A stretch of 25,782 nt of DNA from an uncultured Prevotella sp. (lineage in GTDB: Bacteria > Bacteroidota > Bacteroidia > Bacteroidales > Bacteroidaceae). This document shows, piece after piece, positions 15,140 through 22,817 of this stretch. Numbering within the stretch: position 1 is the stretch's first letter; every line of letters starts with the position of its first letter. The DNA is taken from contig CALFIY010000015.1 in NCBI GenBank assembly GCA_937877595.1, positions 1 through 25,782 on the forward strand, written 5' to 3'. The notes beneath the pieces were generated by a model. The model worked only from the letters and a program-made list of their open reading frames with translations, was not told the DNA's origin and searched no databases. The position numbers and the translations under genes were made by a program.

Positions 15140-15613
15140 TCAAAATTCGGTAAAGCAAAGTGGCATAAGCGTTTCTATGCCATCTACAACGTATACTCCT
15201 CGTTTGCCGTAGAGCAGTATGCGGATTTTATTGCCATGGCGCGTTTCAGTTTCCACTATCACTTGGCGGCATATGCCACAGGGACTGATAGGTCCTTCTT
15301 GCAGTTCGCCGTCAGGCGTGCGCGCAGCAATGGCAATCATTTTTATTGGTGTGTCTGGAAATTGTGCGCCTGCGGCAAAAATCGCTGCACGTTCGGCACA
15401 AGTTCCGGCGGGGAAAGATGCATTCTCCTGATTGCATCCCAGCAGTGTTACCCCGTTTTCCAAGAGCACTGCTGCGCCCACTCTGAATTTAGAATAGTGA
15501 GCATACGATCTCTGGGTCGCCTCAATGGCTTGTTCCACTAAACTGCGCTCTTCTGCCGAGAGTTCATTGAGTTGCGCCAGATGGATAGTAGATTTTATGG
15601 TTATCTCTTCCAT
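15140..15613 (-). CDS. cdd: Cytidine deaminase
   Basis: Converts cytidine and deoxycytidine to uridine forms in pyrimidine salvage. The 157-residue protein has the zinc site of the family: CAE at 72-74 (Cys72, catalytic Glu74) and PCGIC at 111-115 (Cys112 and Cys115). The substrate-binding FRVGAAVL (43-50) and the NxENA segment (NQENASFPAGTCAER) are also present. The ATG at 15613 was chosen over a TTG seven codons upstream because the predicted promoter -7 box lies at 15639-15632, leaving no room for the longer form. It heads the minus-strand series cdd-serS-mutA-mutB. Confidence 0.95.
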   Translation of the reverse strand: MEEITIKSTIHLAQLNELSAEERSLVEQAIEATQRSYAHYSKFRVGAAVLLENGVTLLGCNQENASFPAGTCAERAAIFAAGAQFPDTPIKMIAIAARTPDGELQEGPISPCGICRQVIVETETRHGNKIRILLYGKRGVYVVDGIETLMPLCFTEF

Positions 15614-15628
15614 AATTTCTGAATTTTG

Positions 15629-15659
15629 TTGCAAATGTAAATCATTTTCTTTACTTTTG
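15629..15659 (+). promoter_or_regulatory. Promoter for the glucosaminidase-lipoprotein pair
   Basis: TTG (15629-15631), 20 bases, then TACTTTTG (15652-15659). The predicted start near 15664 gives a leader of about 20 bases before the ATG at 15683. It overlaps the minus-strand cdd promoter. Confidence 0.7.
15632..15639 (-). promoter_or_regulatory. -7 element for the cdd-serS-mutAB series
   Basis: On the minus strand TACATTTG matches TAnnTTTG and lies 18 bases before the cdd ATG. No clear TTG was seen at the -33 position, which falls on the opposing promoter's -7 box. Predicted start near 15628. Confidence 0.55.
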
Positions 15660-15682
15660 CATCATAAATTCAAAAAAAATTC

Positions 15683-16588
15683 ATGCGGCGCCACATTATT
15701 ATATATGTATTGTTGCTTTTTTGTTCCTTCGGCGCTTTTTCTCAGGCCAAATGGAACCAGCGTTACCAGCAATATTTCGACCAATACAAGGATTTGGCAA
15801 TAGAGCAAATGCTCCGCTATCACATTCCTGCCAGTATCACGTTGGCGCAAGGCGTGCTTGAGTCAGGCGCAGGTTATAGCGAACTTACGCGTAAGTCGAA
15901 TAATCATTTTGGAATAAAATGCCACGGCTGGACAGGGCGTACGTCTTACCACGATGACGATGCCCGCAACGAATGTTTTCGTGCTTACGACAGTGCTTAC
16001 GACAGTTACGAAGACCATTCGAAATTCCTTTCTTCAAGCAAACGCTACCAGCCGCTTTTCTCGCTGAAGACAACAGATTACAAAGGGTGGGCGAAAGGCC
16101 TTAAGGCATGTGGCTATGCGACAAATCCCAATTACGCTCAGCAACTGATAAATGTCATCCAACTTTACAGGCTCTACGAATATGATACGGCTAAAAACTA
16201 TAGCAAGTTCATGGAGCGTGAAGCACATTTTGGCCATGTCATGCAGCACGTGGTTCAAGAATTTAACAAAAACTATTATGTTGTTGTGAAAAAGGGAGAT
16301 ACGTTTCAGAGTATAGCGTCTGATGTTAACATGTCCTATAAGAAATTGGCAAGTTATAACGAGTTGTATTCCGATGCTGTTTTGGAAGAAGGGACGCGTG
16401 TGTGGCTGAAGAAAAAACGCCGCAATGCGCCAAAGGAATATCGCCATCGTCCGCACAAAGTAGTTGCAGGAGAATCGCTTTACGATATTTCGCAGCAGTA
16501 TGGCATCCGTATAAAATACCTTTACAAGATGAACCAGTTGCCTGCTGACTATGTGCCGCAGGTCGGCGACGAGTTGAGAGTGAGATAA
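15683..16588 (+). CDS. Secreted glucosaminidase (GH73-type) with two LysM domains
   Basis: A 301-residue cell-wall hydrolase expected to cleave N-acetylglucosaminyl bonds in peptidoglycan. A signal peptide covers residues 1-21 (hydrophobic IIIYVLLLFCSFGAFSQ). The catalytic domain (about 25-170) has the family signature LAQGVLESGAGYSELTRKSN with likely catalytic Glu60, followed by NHFGIKCH. Two LysM peptidoglycan-binding domains follow: YYVVVKKGDTFQSIA near 197-245 and HKVVAGESLYDIS near 257-301. The small lipoprotein gene starts 26 bases downstream and probably shares the transcript. A role in septum or wall remodelling is inferred from the domains. Confidence 0.9.
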   Translation: MRRHIIIYVLLLFCSFGAFSQAKWNQRYQQYFDQYKDLAIEQMLRYHIPASITLAQGVLESGAGYSELTRKSNNHFGIKCHGWTGRTSYHDDDARNECFRAYDSAYDSYEDHSKFLSSSKRYQPLFSLKTTDYKGWAKGLKACGYATNPNYAQQLINVIQLYRLYEYDTAKNYSKFMEREAHFGHVMQHVVQEFNKNYYVVVKKGDTFQSIASDVNMSYKKLASYNELYSDAVLEEGTRVWLKKKRRNAPKEYRHRPHKVVAGESLYDISQQYGIRIKYLYKMNQLPADYVPQVGDELRVR

Positions 16589-16614
16589 AATAATCAGGAA
16601 AGCAGTATAGCCGT

Positions 16615-16875
16615 ATGAAAAAGACAGTTTTCTATTTTGCAACATTCTGTATGTTGTTTGTTTTTAGCAGTTGCAACAGGTGGCGCGTACGCCATGACCA
16701 CAGCAAAAAGATGGAATACGTGCGATTGGCCACCGACTCGATGCAGAAAAATGACTTTGAAGATGCCGATTCGTGGCAGGACGAACCGCTGCTTGATATT
16801 CCGGATATTCCAGGCGAAGCAGGCGGACACCCTGATGCCAGTGGGGCAGAGCGCATGTTTCGCGAGGGCTATTGA
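16615..16875 (+). CDS. Small predicted lipoprotein of unknown function
   Basis: An 86-residue product with a positive N-terminus, a hydrophobic core (TVFYFATFCMLFVF) and a lipobox-like FSSC with Cys20, so it should be a lipid-anchored envelope protein. The mature part is short, charged and acidic (DFEDADSWQDEPLLDIPDIPG), with no recognised domain. It follows the glucosaminidase by 26 bases and may act with it, but nothing in the sequence proves this. The frame is clean and the start is preceded by AGCAGTATAGCCGT, with no strong ribosome site. Confidence 0.65.
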   Translation: MKKTVFYFATFCMLFVFSSCNRWRVRHDHSKKMEYVRLATDSMQKNDFEDADSWQDEPLLDIPDIPGEAGGHPDASGAERMFREGY

Positions 16876-16906
16876 AAATAAGAGAACGCATATTTTTCTT
16901 AAAAAA

Positions 16907-16925
16907 CCACCTTTTATTTATGGTG
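16907..16925 (+). terminator. Weak terminator-like stem after the lipoprotein gene
   Basis: CACC (16908-16911) pairs with GGTG (16922-16925), with flanking A and T bases extending the stem imperfectly, then a T-rich TTCTTATTTCTTT. It lies between the lipoprotein stop and the rnf promoter. Confidence 0.3.
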
Positions 16926-16941
16926 TTTCTTATTTCTTTAG

Positions 16942-16949
16942 TAATTTTG
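16942..16949 (+). promoter_or_regulatory. -7 element for the rseC-rnf operon
   Basis: TAATTTTG matches TAnnTTTG; the -33 region is T-rich but lacks a clean TTG. The predicted start near 16953 gives a leader of about 30 bases before rseC. No other promoter-like site was noticed before the terminator at 22658. Confidence 0.6.
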
Positions 16950-16982
16950 CAGCAAGAAAACTGCTCTACTTGACAAATACCC

Positions 16983-17393
16983 ATGAGTGATAGGATAAGC
17001 CATTCGGGCATTATAGAACGCATCGAAGGCGATACGGTATGTGTGCGGATTGTCCAGACAGCGGCATGCGCAGCGTGTAAGGTTGCAGGCCAATGTCACG
17101 CTTCTGAGGCGAAGGAGAAACTTGTTGACGTGTATCATGTTGACACCCGTGCTCTTGCTGTAGGCGACAGAGTCACTGTCGCTGCCTCTTCTCAGGTTGC
17201 TCGTCAAGCCCTATTGCTTGGTTTCGGAATACCATTTCTTATTCTTGTCGGTTTCTTGATTGCCGTGCTTCGTGCCACGGGCAATGAAGCCATCGCTGCG
17301 CTGTCTGGTCTGGCAGCGCTTGTTCCCTACTATTTTGTTTTGTATCTGTTGCGGGACAGGCTTCGCAGCAGGCTGTCCTTTTTTCTTGAATGA
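16983..17393 (+). CDS. rseC: RseC/MucC-type SoxR-reducing system protein
   Basis: The 136-residue membrane protein has the RseC layout: a short N-terminal domain with a Cys cluster (C29, C32 and C38 in AACAACKVAGQCHA) and two transmembrane helices at about 75-97 and 103-121. RseC-like proteins are commonly the first gene of Rnf clusters in Bacteroidetes, as here, and in E. coli RseC works with Rsx/Rnf in keeping SoxR reduced. Its precise task in this lineage is unknown; help in assembling or maturing Rnf is plausible. rnfB starts 39 bases downstream. Confidence 0.87.
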   Translation: MSDRISHSGIIERIEGDTVCVRIVQTAACAACKVAGQCHASEAKEKLVDVYHVDTRALAVGDRVTVAASSQVARQALLLGFGIPFLILVGFLIAVLRATGNEAIAALSGLAALVPYYFVLYLLRDRLRSRLSFFLE

Positions 17394-17432
17394 ATAAGTT
17401 CACAAAACCAAAAATAAACTAAAACAAATCTT

Positions 17433-18308
17433 ATGAATTTCATTGTTATTGCAGTTGCAGTGCTTGGCGCAATCGGACTGATTGCCGCAGTAGTGCTGTA
17501 TGTCTGTTCCAAGAAATTCGCAGTCTATGAAGACCCACGCATAGGCCAGGTGACTGAAGTGCTGCCCGGTGCCAACTGTGGCGGTTGTGGCTTTGCAGGC
17601 TGCGGAGGACTTGCAGATGCATTGGTGAAAGGCGCTGATGCTGGCAGTCTTGACGGATTGATGTGCCCTGTTGGCGGTCAGGACGTGATGACTCGTGTTG
17701 CCGATTTGCTTGGCATGGCTATTGCCAATGGCGAGCCTAAGGTGGCCGTTGTGAGGTGTAATGGAACGTGTGCGTTGCGTCCGAAGATAGCAGAGTACAG
17801 TGGCTTGCGCACTTGTGCTGCCATGCACTCCTGCGGTGCTGGCGAGACTGCATGCGGTTTCGGCTGTCTTGGCTGTGGCGACTGTGTGGAAGCCTGTCAG
17901 TTTGATGCTATCCACATCAATCCTGAGACAGGCATTGCTGAGGTCGACGAAGACAAGTGTACGTCATGTGGCGCATGTGTCAAGGCATGTCCACGCAACA
18001 TTATCGAGTTGCGCAAGAAAGGTCCTAAGGGCCGCCGCGTTTATGTGAGTTGCGTCAACAAGGATAAGGGTGCCGTTGCCATGAAGGCCTGCAAGGCAGC
18101 CTGCATAGGTTGTGGCAAGTGTGAGAAAGAGTGTAAGTTTGAAGCCATTACGATAGAAAACAACGTGTCGTACATTGACTTCAATAAGTGTAGGCTTTGC
18201 AAGAAGTGTGTTGAGGCATGTCCGACAAAGGCAATACATGCAGTAAACTTCCCTGCTCCAAAGCCCAAACCCACAGAAACAGAAGAAAATAAGGAGGCAG
18301 CCGTATGA
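17433..18308 (+). CDS. rnfB: Rnf complex ferredoxin subunit RnfB
   Basis: RnfB is the electron entry protein of the membrane Rnf complex, which couples ferredoxin oxidation and NAD+ reduction to ion pumping. The 291-residue protein has an N-terminal membrane helix (residues 3-25) and a 4Fe-4S motif with Cys 49, 52, 57 and 78. Four CxxCxxCxxxC ferredoxin motifs follow, starting at Cys 145, 176, 224 and 253, an iron-sulfur-rich form common in anaerobes. The C-terminus is Pro/Glu-rich. The stop overlaps the rnfC start (ATGA at 18305-18308), showing translational coupling. Confidence 0.95.
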   Translation: MNFIVIAVAVLGAIGLIAAVVLYVCSKKFAVYEDPRIGQVTEVLPGANCGGCGFAGCGGLADALVKGADAGSLDGLMCPVGGQDVMTRVADLLGMAIANGEPKVAVVRCNGTCALRPKIAEYSGLRTCAAMHSCGAGETACGFGCLGCGDCVEACQFDAIHINPETGIAEVDEDKCTSCGACVKACPRNIIELRKKGPKGRRVYVSCVNKDKGAVAMKACKAACIGCGKCEKECKFEAITIENNVSYIDFNKCRLCKKCVEACPTKAIHAVNFPAPKPKPTETEENKEAAV

Positions 18309-19675
18309 ACGTAAGAACATTTCGTATTGGTGGTGTACACCCCGAGGAAAACAAGTTGAGCAATGATGCTGTGACGCAGGTGGCAGCGCTTCCCAAGCAA
18401 GCCATCTTCCCGTTGTCGCAGCACATCGGAGCCCCCGCAAAGCCTGTTGTCAAGAAAGGCGACAAGGTGAAGGTCGGTACTCTGCTTGCAGAGGCTGGCG
18501 GCTTCGTGTCGGCCCCCATTTTCTCATCGGTGAGCGGCACCGTGTTGAAGATAGATACAGCCATTGATGCTACAGGCTATCGCAAACCAGCAATTATCGT
18601 CAGCGTAGAAGGCGACGAATGGGAAGAGGCCATCGATCGCTCTGAAACACTGGAGACCGTTGAGGCTCATCCAGAACTTACGCCCGAAGAGATTGTGGAG
18701 CGTATCAAGGCTGCAGGAGTCGTCGGTATGGGCGGCGCATGTTTCCCCACATTCATAAAACTCACACCTCCGCCTACGGCAAAAGCAGAGTGCGTCATTA
18801 TAAATGCCGTGGAATGTGAGCCATATATCACTGCCGACTATCGCCTGATGCTGGAGCACGCAGATGAGATTCTTGTTGGATTGGAGTTGCTTATGAAGGG
18901 CGCCAAGGTCAACAAGGGATATATTGGTATCGAGACCAACAAGCCCAAGGCCATTGACCTTCTCACTCAGAAGAGTGCCCAGAAGTTTGGTGGCTCAGCC
19001 TACAGCGTAGAGGTTGTTCCATTGAAGCAGCGCTATCCTCAGGGCGGTGAAAAGCAGTTGGTCGATGCTGTGATACGTCGCCAGGTGCCTGCTCCGCCAG
19101 CCATTCCTGTAAATGTCGGTGCCATAGTTCAGAATGTGGGCACTGCCTTTGCTGTCTATGAGGCTGTTATGAAGCGCAAGCCATTGTTCGAGCGCTATAC
19201 CACCGTCACGGGAAAGCGTCTTGCCACTCCAAGCAATTTCCTCGTGCGCATGGGTACTCCGATGCAGAACTTGATTGACGCCTGTGGCGGAATGCCTGAA
19301 GGCGACAACAAACTCCTGGCTGGTGGCCCGATGATGGGTAAGGCTCTCACGTCTACCGAAGTGCCAATCTGCAAGGGCACCAACTCCGTAACCATCATTT
19401 CTGCCGACGAGGCTGTGCGCAAGGAGCCGCAGCCCTGCATACGCTGTGCCAAGTGCGTCGGTGCATGCCCTATGGGATTGGAGCCATACCTGCTGGCCAC
19501 CGTCTCCAGCATGAAAAACTGGGAGAAGGCCGAGCAGGAGCAGATAGTAAGTTGCATCGAGTGCGGTTCTTGCCAGTTTACGTGTCCTGCCCATCGTCCA
19601 TTGCTGGATAACATCCGCCAGGGCAAGCAGACAGTGATGGGCATCATCCGCAGTCGTGCCGCAGCAAAAAAATAG
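18305..19675 (+). CDS. rnfC: Rnf complex subunit RnfC
   Basis: The 456-residue peripheral subunit is thought to bind NAD(H) and FMN and to pass electrons between them and the iron-sulfur centres. The glycine-rich GVVGMGGACFPTFIKL (138-153) is the flavin/nucleotide-binding segment, and NAVECEPYITADYR (167-180) is a family signature. Two CxxCxxCxxxC motifs are at Cys 378, 381, 384, 388 and at 417, 420, 423, 427. It overlaps rnfB by 4 bases and is followed by a 36-base spacer made of two near-identical 16-base units before rnfD. Confidence 0.96.
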   Translation: MNVRTFRIGGVHPEENKLSNDAVTQVAALPKQAIFPLSQHIGAPAKPVVKKGDKVKVGTLLAEAGGFVSAPIFSSVSGTVLKIDTAIDATGYRKPAIIVSVEGDEWEEAIDRSETLETVEAHPELTPEEIVERIKAAGVVGMGGACFPTFIKLTPPPTAKAECVIINAVECEPYITADYRLMLEHADEILVGLELLMKGAKVNKGYIGIETNKPKAIDLLTQKSAQKFGGSAYSVEVVPLKQRYPQGGEKQLVDAVIRRQVPAPPAIPVNVGAIVQNVGTAFAVYEAVMKRKPLFERYTTVTGKRLATPSNFLVRMGTPMQNLIDACGGMPEGDNKLLAGGPMMGKALTSTEVPICKGTNSVTIISADEAVRKEPQPCIRCAKCVGACPMGLEPYLLATVSSMKNWEKAEQEQIVSCIECGSCQFTCPAHRPLLDNIRQGKQTVMGIIRSRAAAKK

Positions 19676-19707
19676 TCTAATTGTGAAATAGTCAAATCGT
19701 GAAATAA
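19676..19707 (+). repeat. Two-unit tandem repeat in the rnfC-rnfD spacer
   Basis: TCTAATTGTGAAATAG (19676-19691) and TCAAATCGTGAAATAA (19692-19707) agree at 13 of 16 positions and fill the spacer almost completely. Confidence 0.65.
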
Positions 19708-19711
19708 AACA

Positions 19712-20713
19712 ATGGGAAAACTAATCGTATCACTTTCGCCCCATGCGCATGGTACTGACAGCGTAGAGCGCAACATGTATGGCGTGATAGTCGCCCTGTT
19801 GCCTGCCTTGTTGGTGTCGTTCTATTTCTTTGGCCTCGGTTCGGCCATTGTATGCGCCACGAGTGTCGCGTCCTGCGTGCTCTTCGAGTGGGCAATCAAT
19901 AAGTTCATGCTCAAGAACGAGCGTGTCACCATCTGCGATGGCTCTGCCGTTCTCACAGGCTTGCTCCTTGGCTTCAACCTGCCGAGCAACCTGCCGATAT
20001 GGATCATTATCATCGGTGCACTGTTTGCCATTGGTGTAGGCAAGATGACCTTCGGCGGCCTTGGCAACAACCTGTTCAATCCTGCTCTTGTGGGCCGTGC
20101 CGCCTTGCTGGTGGCATTTCCTGCCCAGATGACCACTTGGCCTGCCGTGGGGCAACTTGGCATCAGCGGCTATCTTGATGCCAACACTGGAGCCACTCCG
20201 CTTGCCATAATGAAAAATGCCATCAAGAGTGGCGATCCTGCAGTACTCGAAAAACTGCCCGATGCTGCTGCTCTCTTCTTCGGCAATCATCCTGACGGCG
20301 CCGGTGCCATGGGAGAGATTTGCGCCCTTGCTCTTTTGCTTGGGTTAGCCTATATGCTGTGGAAGAAGATAATCACATGGCATATCCCAGTAAGCATCAT
20401 CGGTACAGTGTTTGTGTTCAGTGGACTGATGCATCTGGCCAGCCCTGTTTATGCCGACCCGTTGAGCGTTATACTCTCCGGTGGCTTGATGCTGGGTGCT
20501 ATCTTTATGGCTACCGACTATGTCACGTCGCCAATGACGGCAAAGGGCCAACTCATCTACGGTGTGTGTATCGGTTTCCTTACTGTGGTCATCCGCAACT
20601 GGGGCGCCTATCCTGAAGGTATGTCGTTTGCCATCTTGATAATGAATGCCTTCACACCTCTTATTAATAACTATGTGAAACCAAAGCGCTTCGGTGAAGC
20701 CCCAAAGAATTGA
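19712..20713 (+). CDS. rnfD: Rnf complex subunit RnfD
   Basis: A 333-residue integral membrane subunit related to NqrB, with about nine or ten hydrophobic helices. The covalent FMN site is visible as DANTGAT (156-162), matching the ApbE recognition pattern Dxx[ST]GAT; Thr162 is the predicted attachment residue. It should carry electrons through the membrane part of Rnf. The start MGKLIVSLSPHAHG is typical. The stop lies 10 bases before the rnfG ATG. Flavin attachment needs an ApbE-type transferase, which is not encoded in the window. Confidence 0.95.
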   Translation: MGKLIVSLSPHAHGTDSVERNMYGVIVALLPALLVSFYFFGLGSAIVCATSVASCVLFEWAINKFMLKNERVTICDGSAVLTGLLLGFNLPSNLPIWIIIIGALFAIGVGKMTFGGLGNNLFNPALVGRAALLVAFPAQMTTWPAVGQLGISGYLDANTGATPLAIMKNAIKSGDPAVLEKLPDAAALFFGNHPDGAGAMGEICALALLLGLAYMLWKKIITWHIPVSIIGTVFVFSGLMHLASPVYADPLSVILSGGLMLGAIFMATDYVTSPMTAKGQLIYGVCIGFLTVVIRNWGAYPEGMSFAILIMNAFTPLINNYVKPKRFGEAPKN

Positions 20714-20723
20714 AAATAAGATT

Positions 20724-21350
20724 ATGAAGAAATTAGAATCATCTTTGACTAATATGGTGGTAGTGCTCACTGGCGTTGCCGTCATAATGGGCGGCATATT
20801 GGCCTATGTCAACCACCTTACCGAAGGTCCAATCAATGCGCAGAAGGAAAAGGCTTTGGCCGATGGTATAAAGACCGTGATGTGTGTCGACGAACTGACG
20901 GTGAGCAAGACCGATACTGTCAAGCAGAACGATGCCAAGGGCAAGGAGATTTCGTATACCATCTATCAGACAAAAGATGCACAAGGCAATGACCTTGGTG
21001 CTGCTGTAGAGAGCACTACCGGAGGCTTTGGCGGAGCCCTCAAGATACTTGTTGGCTTCAATCCCGAAGGCACAATCCTTGGCTATACACTGCTGGAACA
21101 CTCTGAGACACCAGGACTTGGCGCCAAGGCCGACAAGTGGTTTCAGAAAGGTGAGAAGGGCGACATCATAGGCAAGTCGCCGGCAGAACCGCTCACCGTT
21201 TCCAAGGACGGCGGACAGGTGGATGCCATCACGGCCTCTACCATCACCTCGCGTGCTTTCCTGCTTGCTGTGAACAATGCCTATAATGCTTACAAGGCTA
21301 CTCCCGCTGTCGACGTTGAGAGTGGTGCAACGAAACAGGCAAAAGAATAA
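20724..21350 (+). CDS. rnfG: Rnf complex flavoprotein subunit RnfG
   Basis: A 208-residue subunit related to NqrC, with one N-terminal membrane helix (about 10-29) and a periplasmic FMN-binding domain. DAITAST (167-173) fits the flavinylation pattern Dxx[ST]xxT with predicted FMN on Thr173, and GYTLLEHSETPGLGAK (120-135) is a family signature. The ATG at 20724 (MKKLESSLTN) was preferred to an in-frame start at 20694, which overlaps rnfD and lacks the expected N-terminus. The gene is followed by an AT-rich phrase that runs into the rnfE start. Confidence 0.94.
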   Translation: MKKLESSLTNMVVVLTGVAVIMGGILAYVNHLTEGPINAQKEKALADGIKTVMCVDELTVSKTDTVKQNDAKGKEISYTIYQTKDAQGNDLGAAVESTTGGFGGALKILVGFNPEGTILGYTLLEHSETPGLGAKADKWFQKGEKGDIIGKSPAEPLTVSKDGGQVDAITASTITSRAFLLAVNNAYNAYKATPAVDVESGATKQAKE

Positions 21351-21352
21351 TT

Positions 21353-21382
21353 AAGAATTACGAATTTTGAATTATGAATTAC
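21353..21382 (+). repeat. GAATTA-type micro-repeat spanning the rnfE start codon
   Basis: Repeated AATTxxGAATT words fill the rnfG-rnfE spacer, and the last unit includes the rnfE start (ATGAATTAC). The stretch GAATTACGAATT-TGAATT also occurs, with one difference, on the minus strand at 2134-2116 beside repeat copy A. Confidence 0.6.
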
Positions 21383-21958
21383 ATAAGTATCATCAAAAAT
21401 GGTATCGTCAAGGAGAACCCCACGTTCGTCTTGATGCTTGGCATGTGTCCTACGCTTGCCACCACCACATCTGCCTTGAACGGCCTGTCGATGGGCTTGG
21501 CCACTATGGCAGTGCTCATATGTACCAATGTCGTAATCTCGTGTCTTAAGAGTGTAACTCCCGACAAGGTGCGCATCCCTGTCTTCATCGTGGTGATAGC
21601 CGCCTTCGTCACTATCCTGCAGTTGGTCATCAAGGCCTTCCTGCCCGATATTGACGCAGCACTTGGCTTGTTCATCCCGTTGATAGTCGTCAACTGTATC
21701 ATCCTTGGCCGTGCTGAGGCATTTGCTGCCAAGAATACTCCAGTTGCCTCTCTCTTCGATGGCATTGGCATCGGCTTGGGCTTTACGCTTGGCCTGTCGC
21801 TGCTGGGCATCTGCCGCGAGTTGCTCGGCTCTGGCTCTGTATTCGGAGTGGCGCTTTTGCCTGAGACTTACAACATTCTGCTCTTCGTGTTGCCTCCAGG
21901 AGCATTCATTACCCTCGGCTTTCTTGTGGCAATAATCAACAAACTGCGCAGCAATTAG
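21374..21958 (+). CDS. rnfE: Rnf complex subunit RnfE
   Basis: A 194-residue, six-helix membrane subunit homologous to RnfA, NqrD and NqrE. Recognisable segments are NGIVKENPTFVLMLGMCPTLA at the first helix, with the Cys that helps hold the intramembrane iron-sulfur centre in this family, and LIVVNCIILGRAEAFA in the second half, with the matching Cys. RnfA and RnfE form the central membrane pair. The start MNYISIIKNG lies inside the AT-rich micro-repeat. A 71-base repeat-rich spacer separates it from rnfA. Confidence 0.95.
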   Translation: MNYISIIKNGIVKENPTFVLMLGMCPTLATTTSALNGLSMGLATMAVLICTNVVISCLKSVTPDKVRIPVFIVVIAAFVTILQLVIKAFLPDIDAALGLFIPLIVVNCIILGRAEAFAAKNTPVASLFDGIGIGLGFTLGLSLLGICRELLGSGSVFGVALLPETYNILLFVLPPGAFITLGFLVAIINKLRSN

Positions 21959-22029
21959 TAAATCGATTTACCGTAAAATCGAAACAGCGAAATATTGTAA
22001 TACCGTAATAACGCAATAACGAAAGAATT
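21959..22029 (+). repeat. Micro-repeat spacer between rnfE and rnfA
   Basis: The spacer is made of short related words: AATCGATT, CCGTAAAATCG, and then GTAATACC-GTAATAACG-CAATAACG. It contains no gene and no clear promoter. Like the other rnf spacers it looks built by local duplication. Confidence 0.5.
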
Positions 22030-22632
22030 ATGGAATACTTATTGATTTTTATATCGGCAATTTTTGTCAACAATATCATACTGTCGCAGTTCCTCGGCAT
22101 CTGTCCGTTCCTTGGTGTGTCAAAGAAGATCGACACGTCGCTTGGCATGTCGGCAGCAGTGGCTTTCGTGCTCACACTTGCCACGATAGTAACCTATCTT
22201 GTTCAGAAGTTTGTGCTCGATGCCTTTGGCCTTCAGTATCTGCAGACGATAGCATTTATCCTGGTCATTGCCGCATTGGTGCAGATGGTTGAGATCGTTC
22301 TCAAGAAAGTGTCGCCGGCTCTCTATCAGGCTCTTGGCATTTTCCTGCCTCTTATTACCACCAACTGCGCAGTGCTTGGTGTTGCCATCCTTGTCATCCA
22401 GAAAGATTTCAATCTTCTGCAGTCTGTTGTTTATGCTTTCTCCACAGCCATTGGCTTTGGCGTGGCATTGACAGTATTTGCAGGCATGCGCGAGCAGATG
22501 GAGATGGTCAATATTCCGAAGGGCATGCGTGGCACGGCTATTGTGCTCGTCTCTGCCGGTCTGTTGAGCCTTGCCTTTATGGGCTTCTCTGGTGTCGACG
22601 GAGGCTTGCGTACACTCTTTGGCTTAGACTAA
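22030..22632 (+). CDS. rnfA: Rnf complex subunit RnfA
   Basis: A 200-residue, six-helix membrane subunit, the inverted-topology partner of RnfE. The family segments VNNIILSQFLGICPFLGVSK (14-33, with Cys25) and LPLITTNCAVLGVAI (about 110-124, with the second conserved Cys) are present. These cysteines ligate the membrane iron-sulfur centre between RnfA and RnfE. It ends the operon and is followed after 25 bases by a strong terminator. The order B-C-D-G-E-A is the one usual for Bacteroidetes. Confidence 0.96.
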   Translation: MEYLLIFISAIFVNNIILSQFLGICPFLGVSKKIDTSLGMSAAVAFVLTLATIVTYLVQKFVLDAFGLQYLQTIAFILVIAALVQMVEIVLKKVSPALYQALGIFLPLITTNCAVLGVAILVIQKDFNLLQSVVYAFSTAIGFGVALTVFAGMREQMEMVNIPKGMRGTAIVLVSAGLLSLAFMGFSGVDGGLRTLFGLD

Positions 22633-22657
22633 ACATTCAAAGTTAGCGATAAGGTGA

Positions 22658-22695
22658 GATGCCTGAGACTTCTAAGGTCTCAGGCATCTTTCTTC
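22658..22695 (+). terminator. Strong intrinsic terminator of the rnf operon
   Basis: GATGCCTGAGAC (22658-22669) and GTCTCAGGCATC (22677-22688) form a perfect 12-bp stem with a 7-base loop, followed by TTTCTTC. Confidence 0.9.
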
Positions 22696-22768
22696 ATTGC
22701 CGTTTTCGCGTTTATGTTTTATTGCAGATGATTTTTCCAAAGATAAGCGTATAAACAATAAGAATTTG

Positions 22769-22776
22769 TATTTTTG
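22769..22776 (+). promoter_or_regulatory. -7 element for the GH28 gene
   Basis: TATTTTTG matches TAnnTTTG and is preceded by AT-rich sequence, with no clean TTG at -33. The predicted leader before the ATG at 22818 is about 38 bases. Confidence 0.5.
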
Positions 22777-22817
22777 CAATCAATCAAGCGAGATGATGTA
22801 AATAAACCAATACTTCT

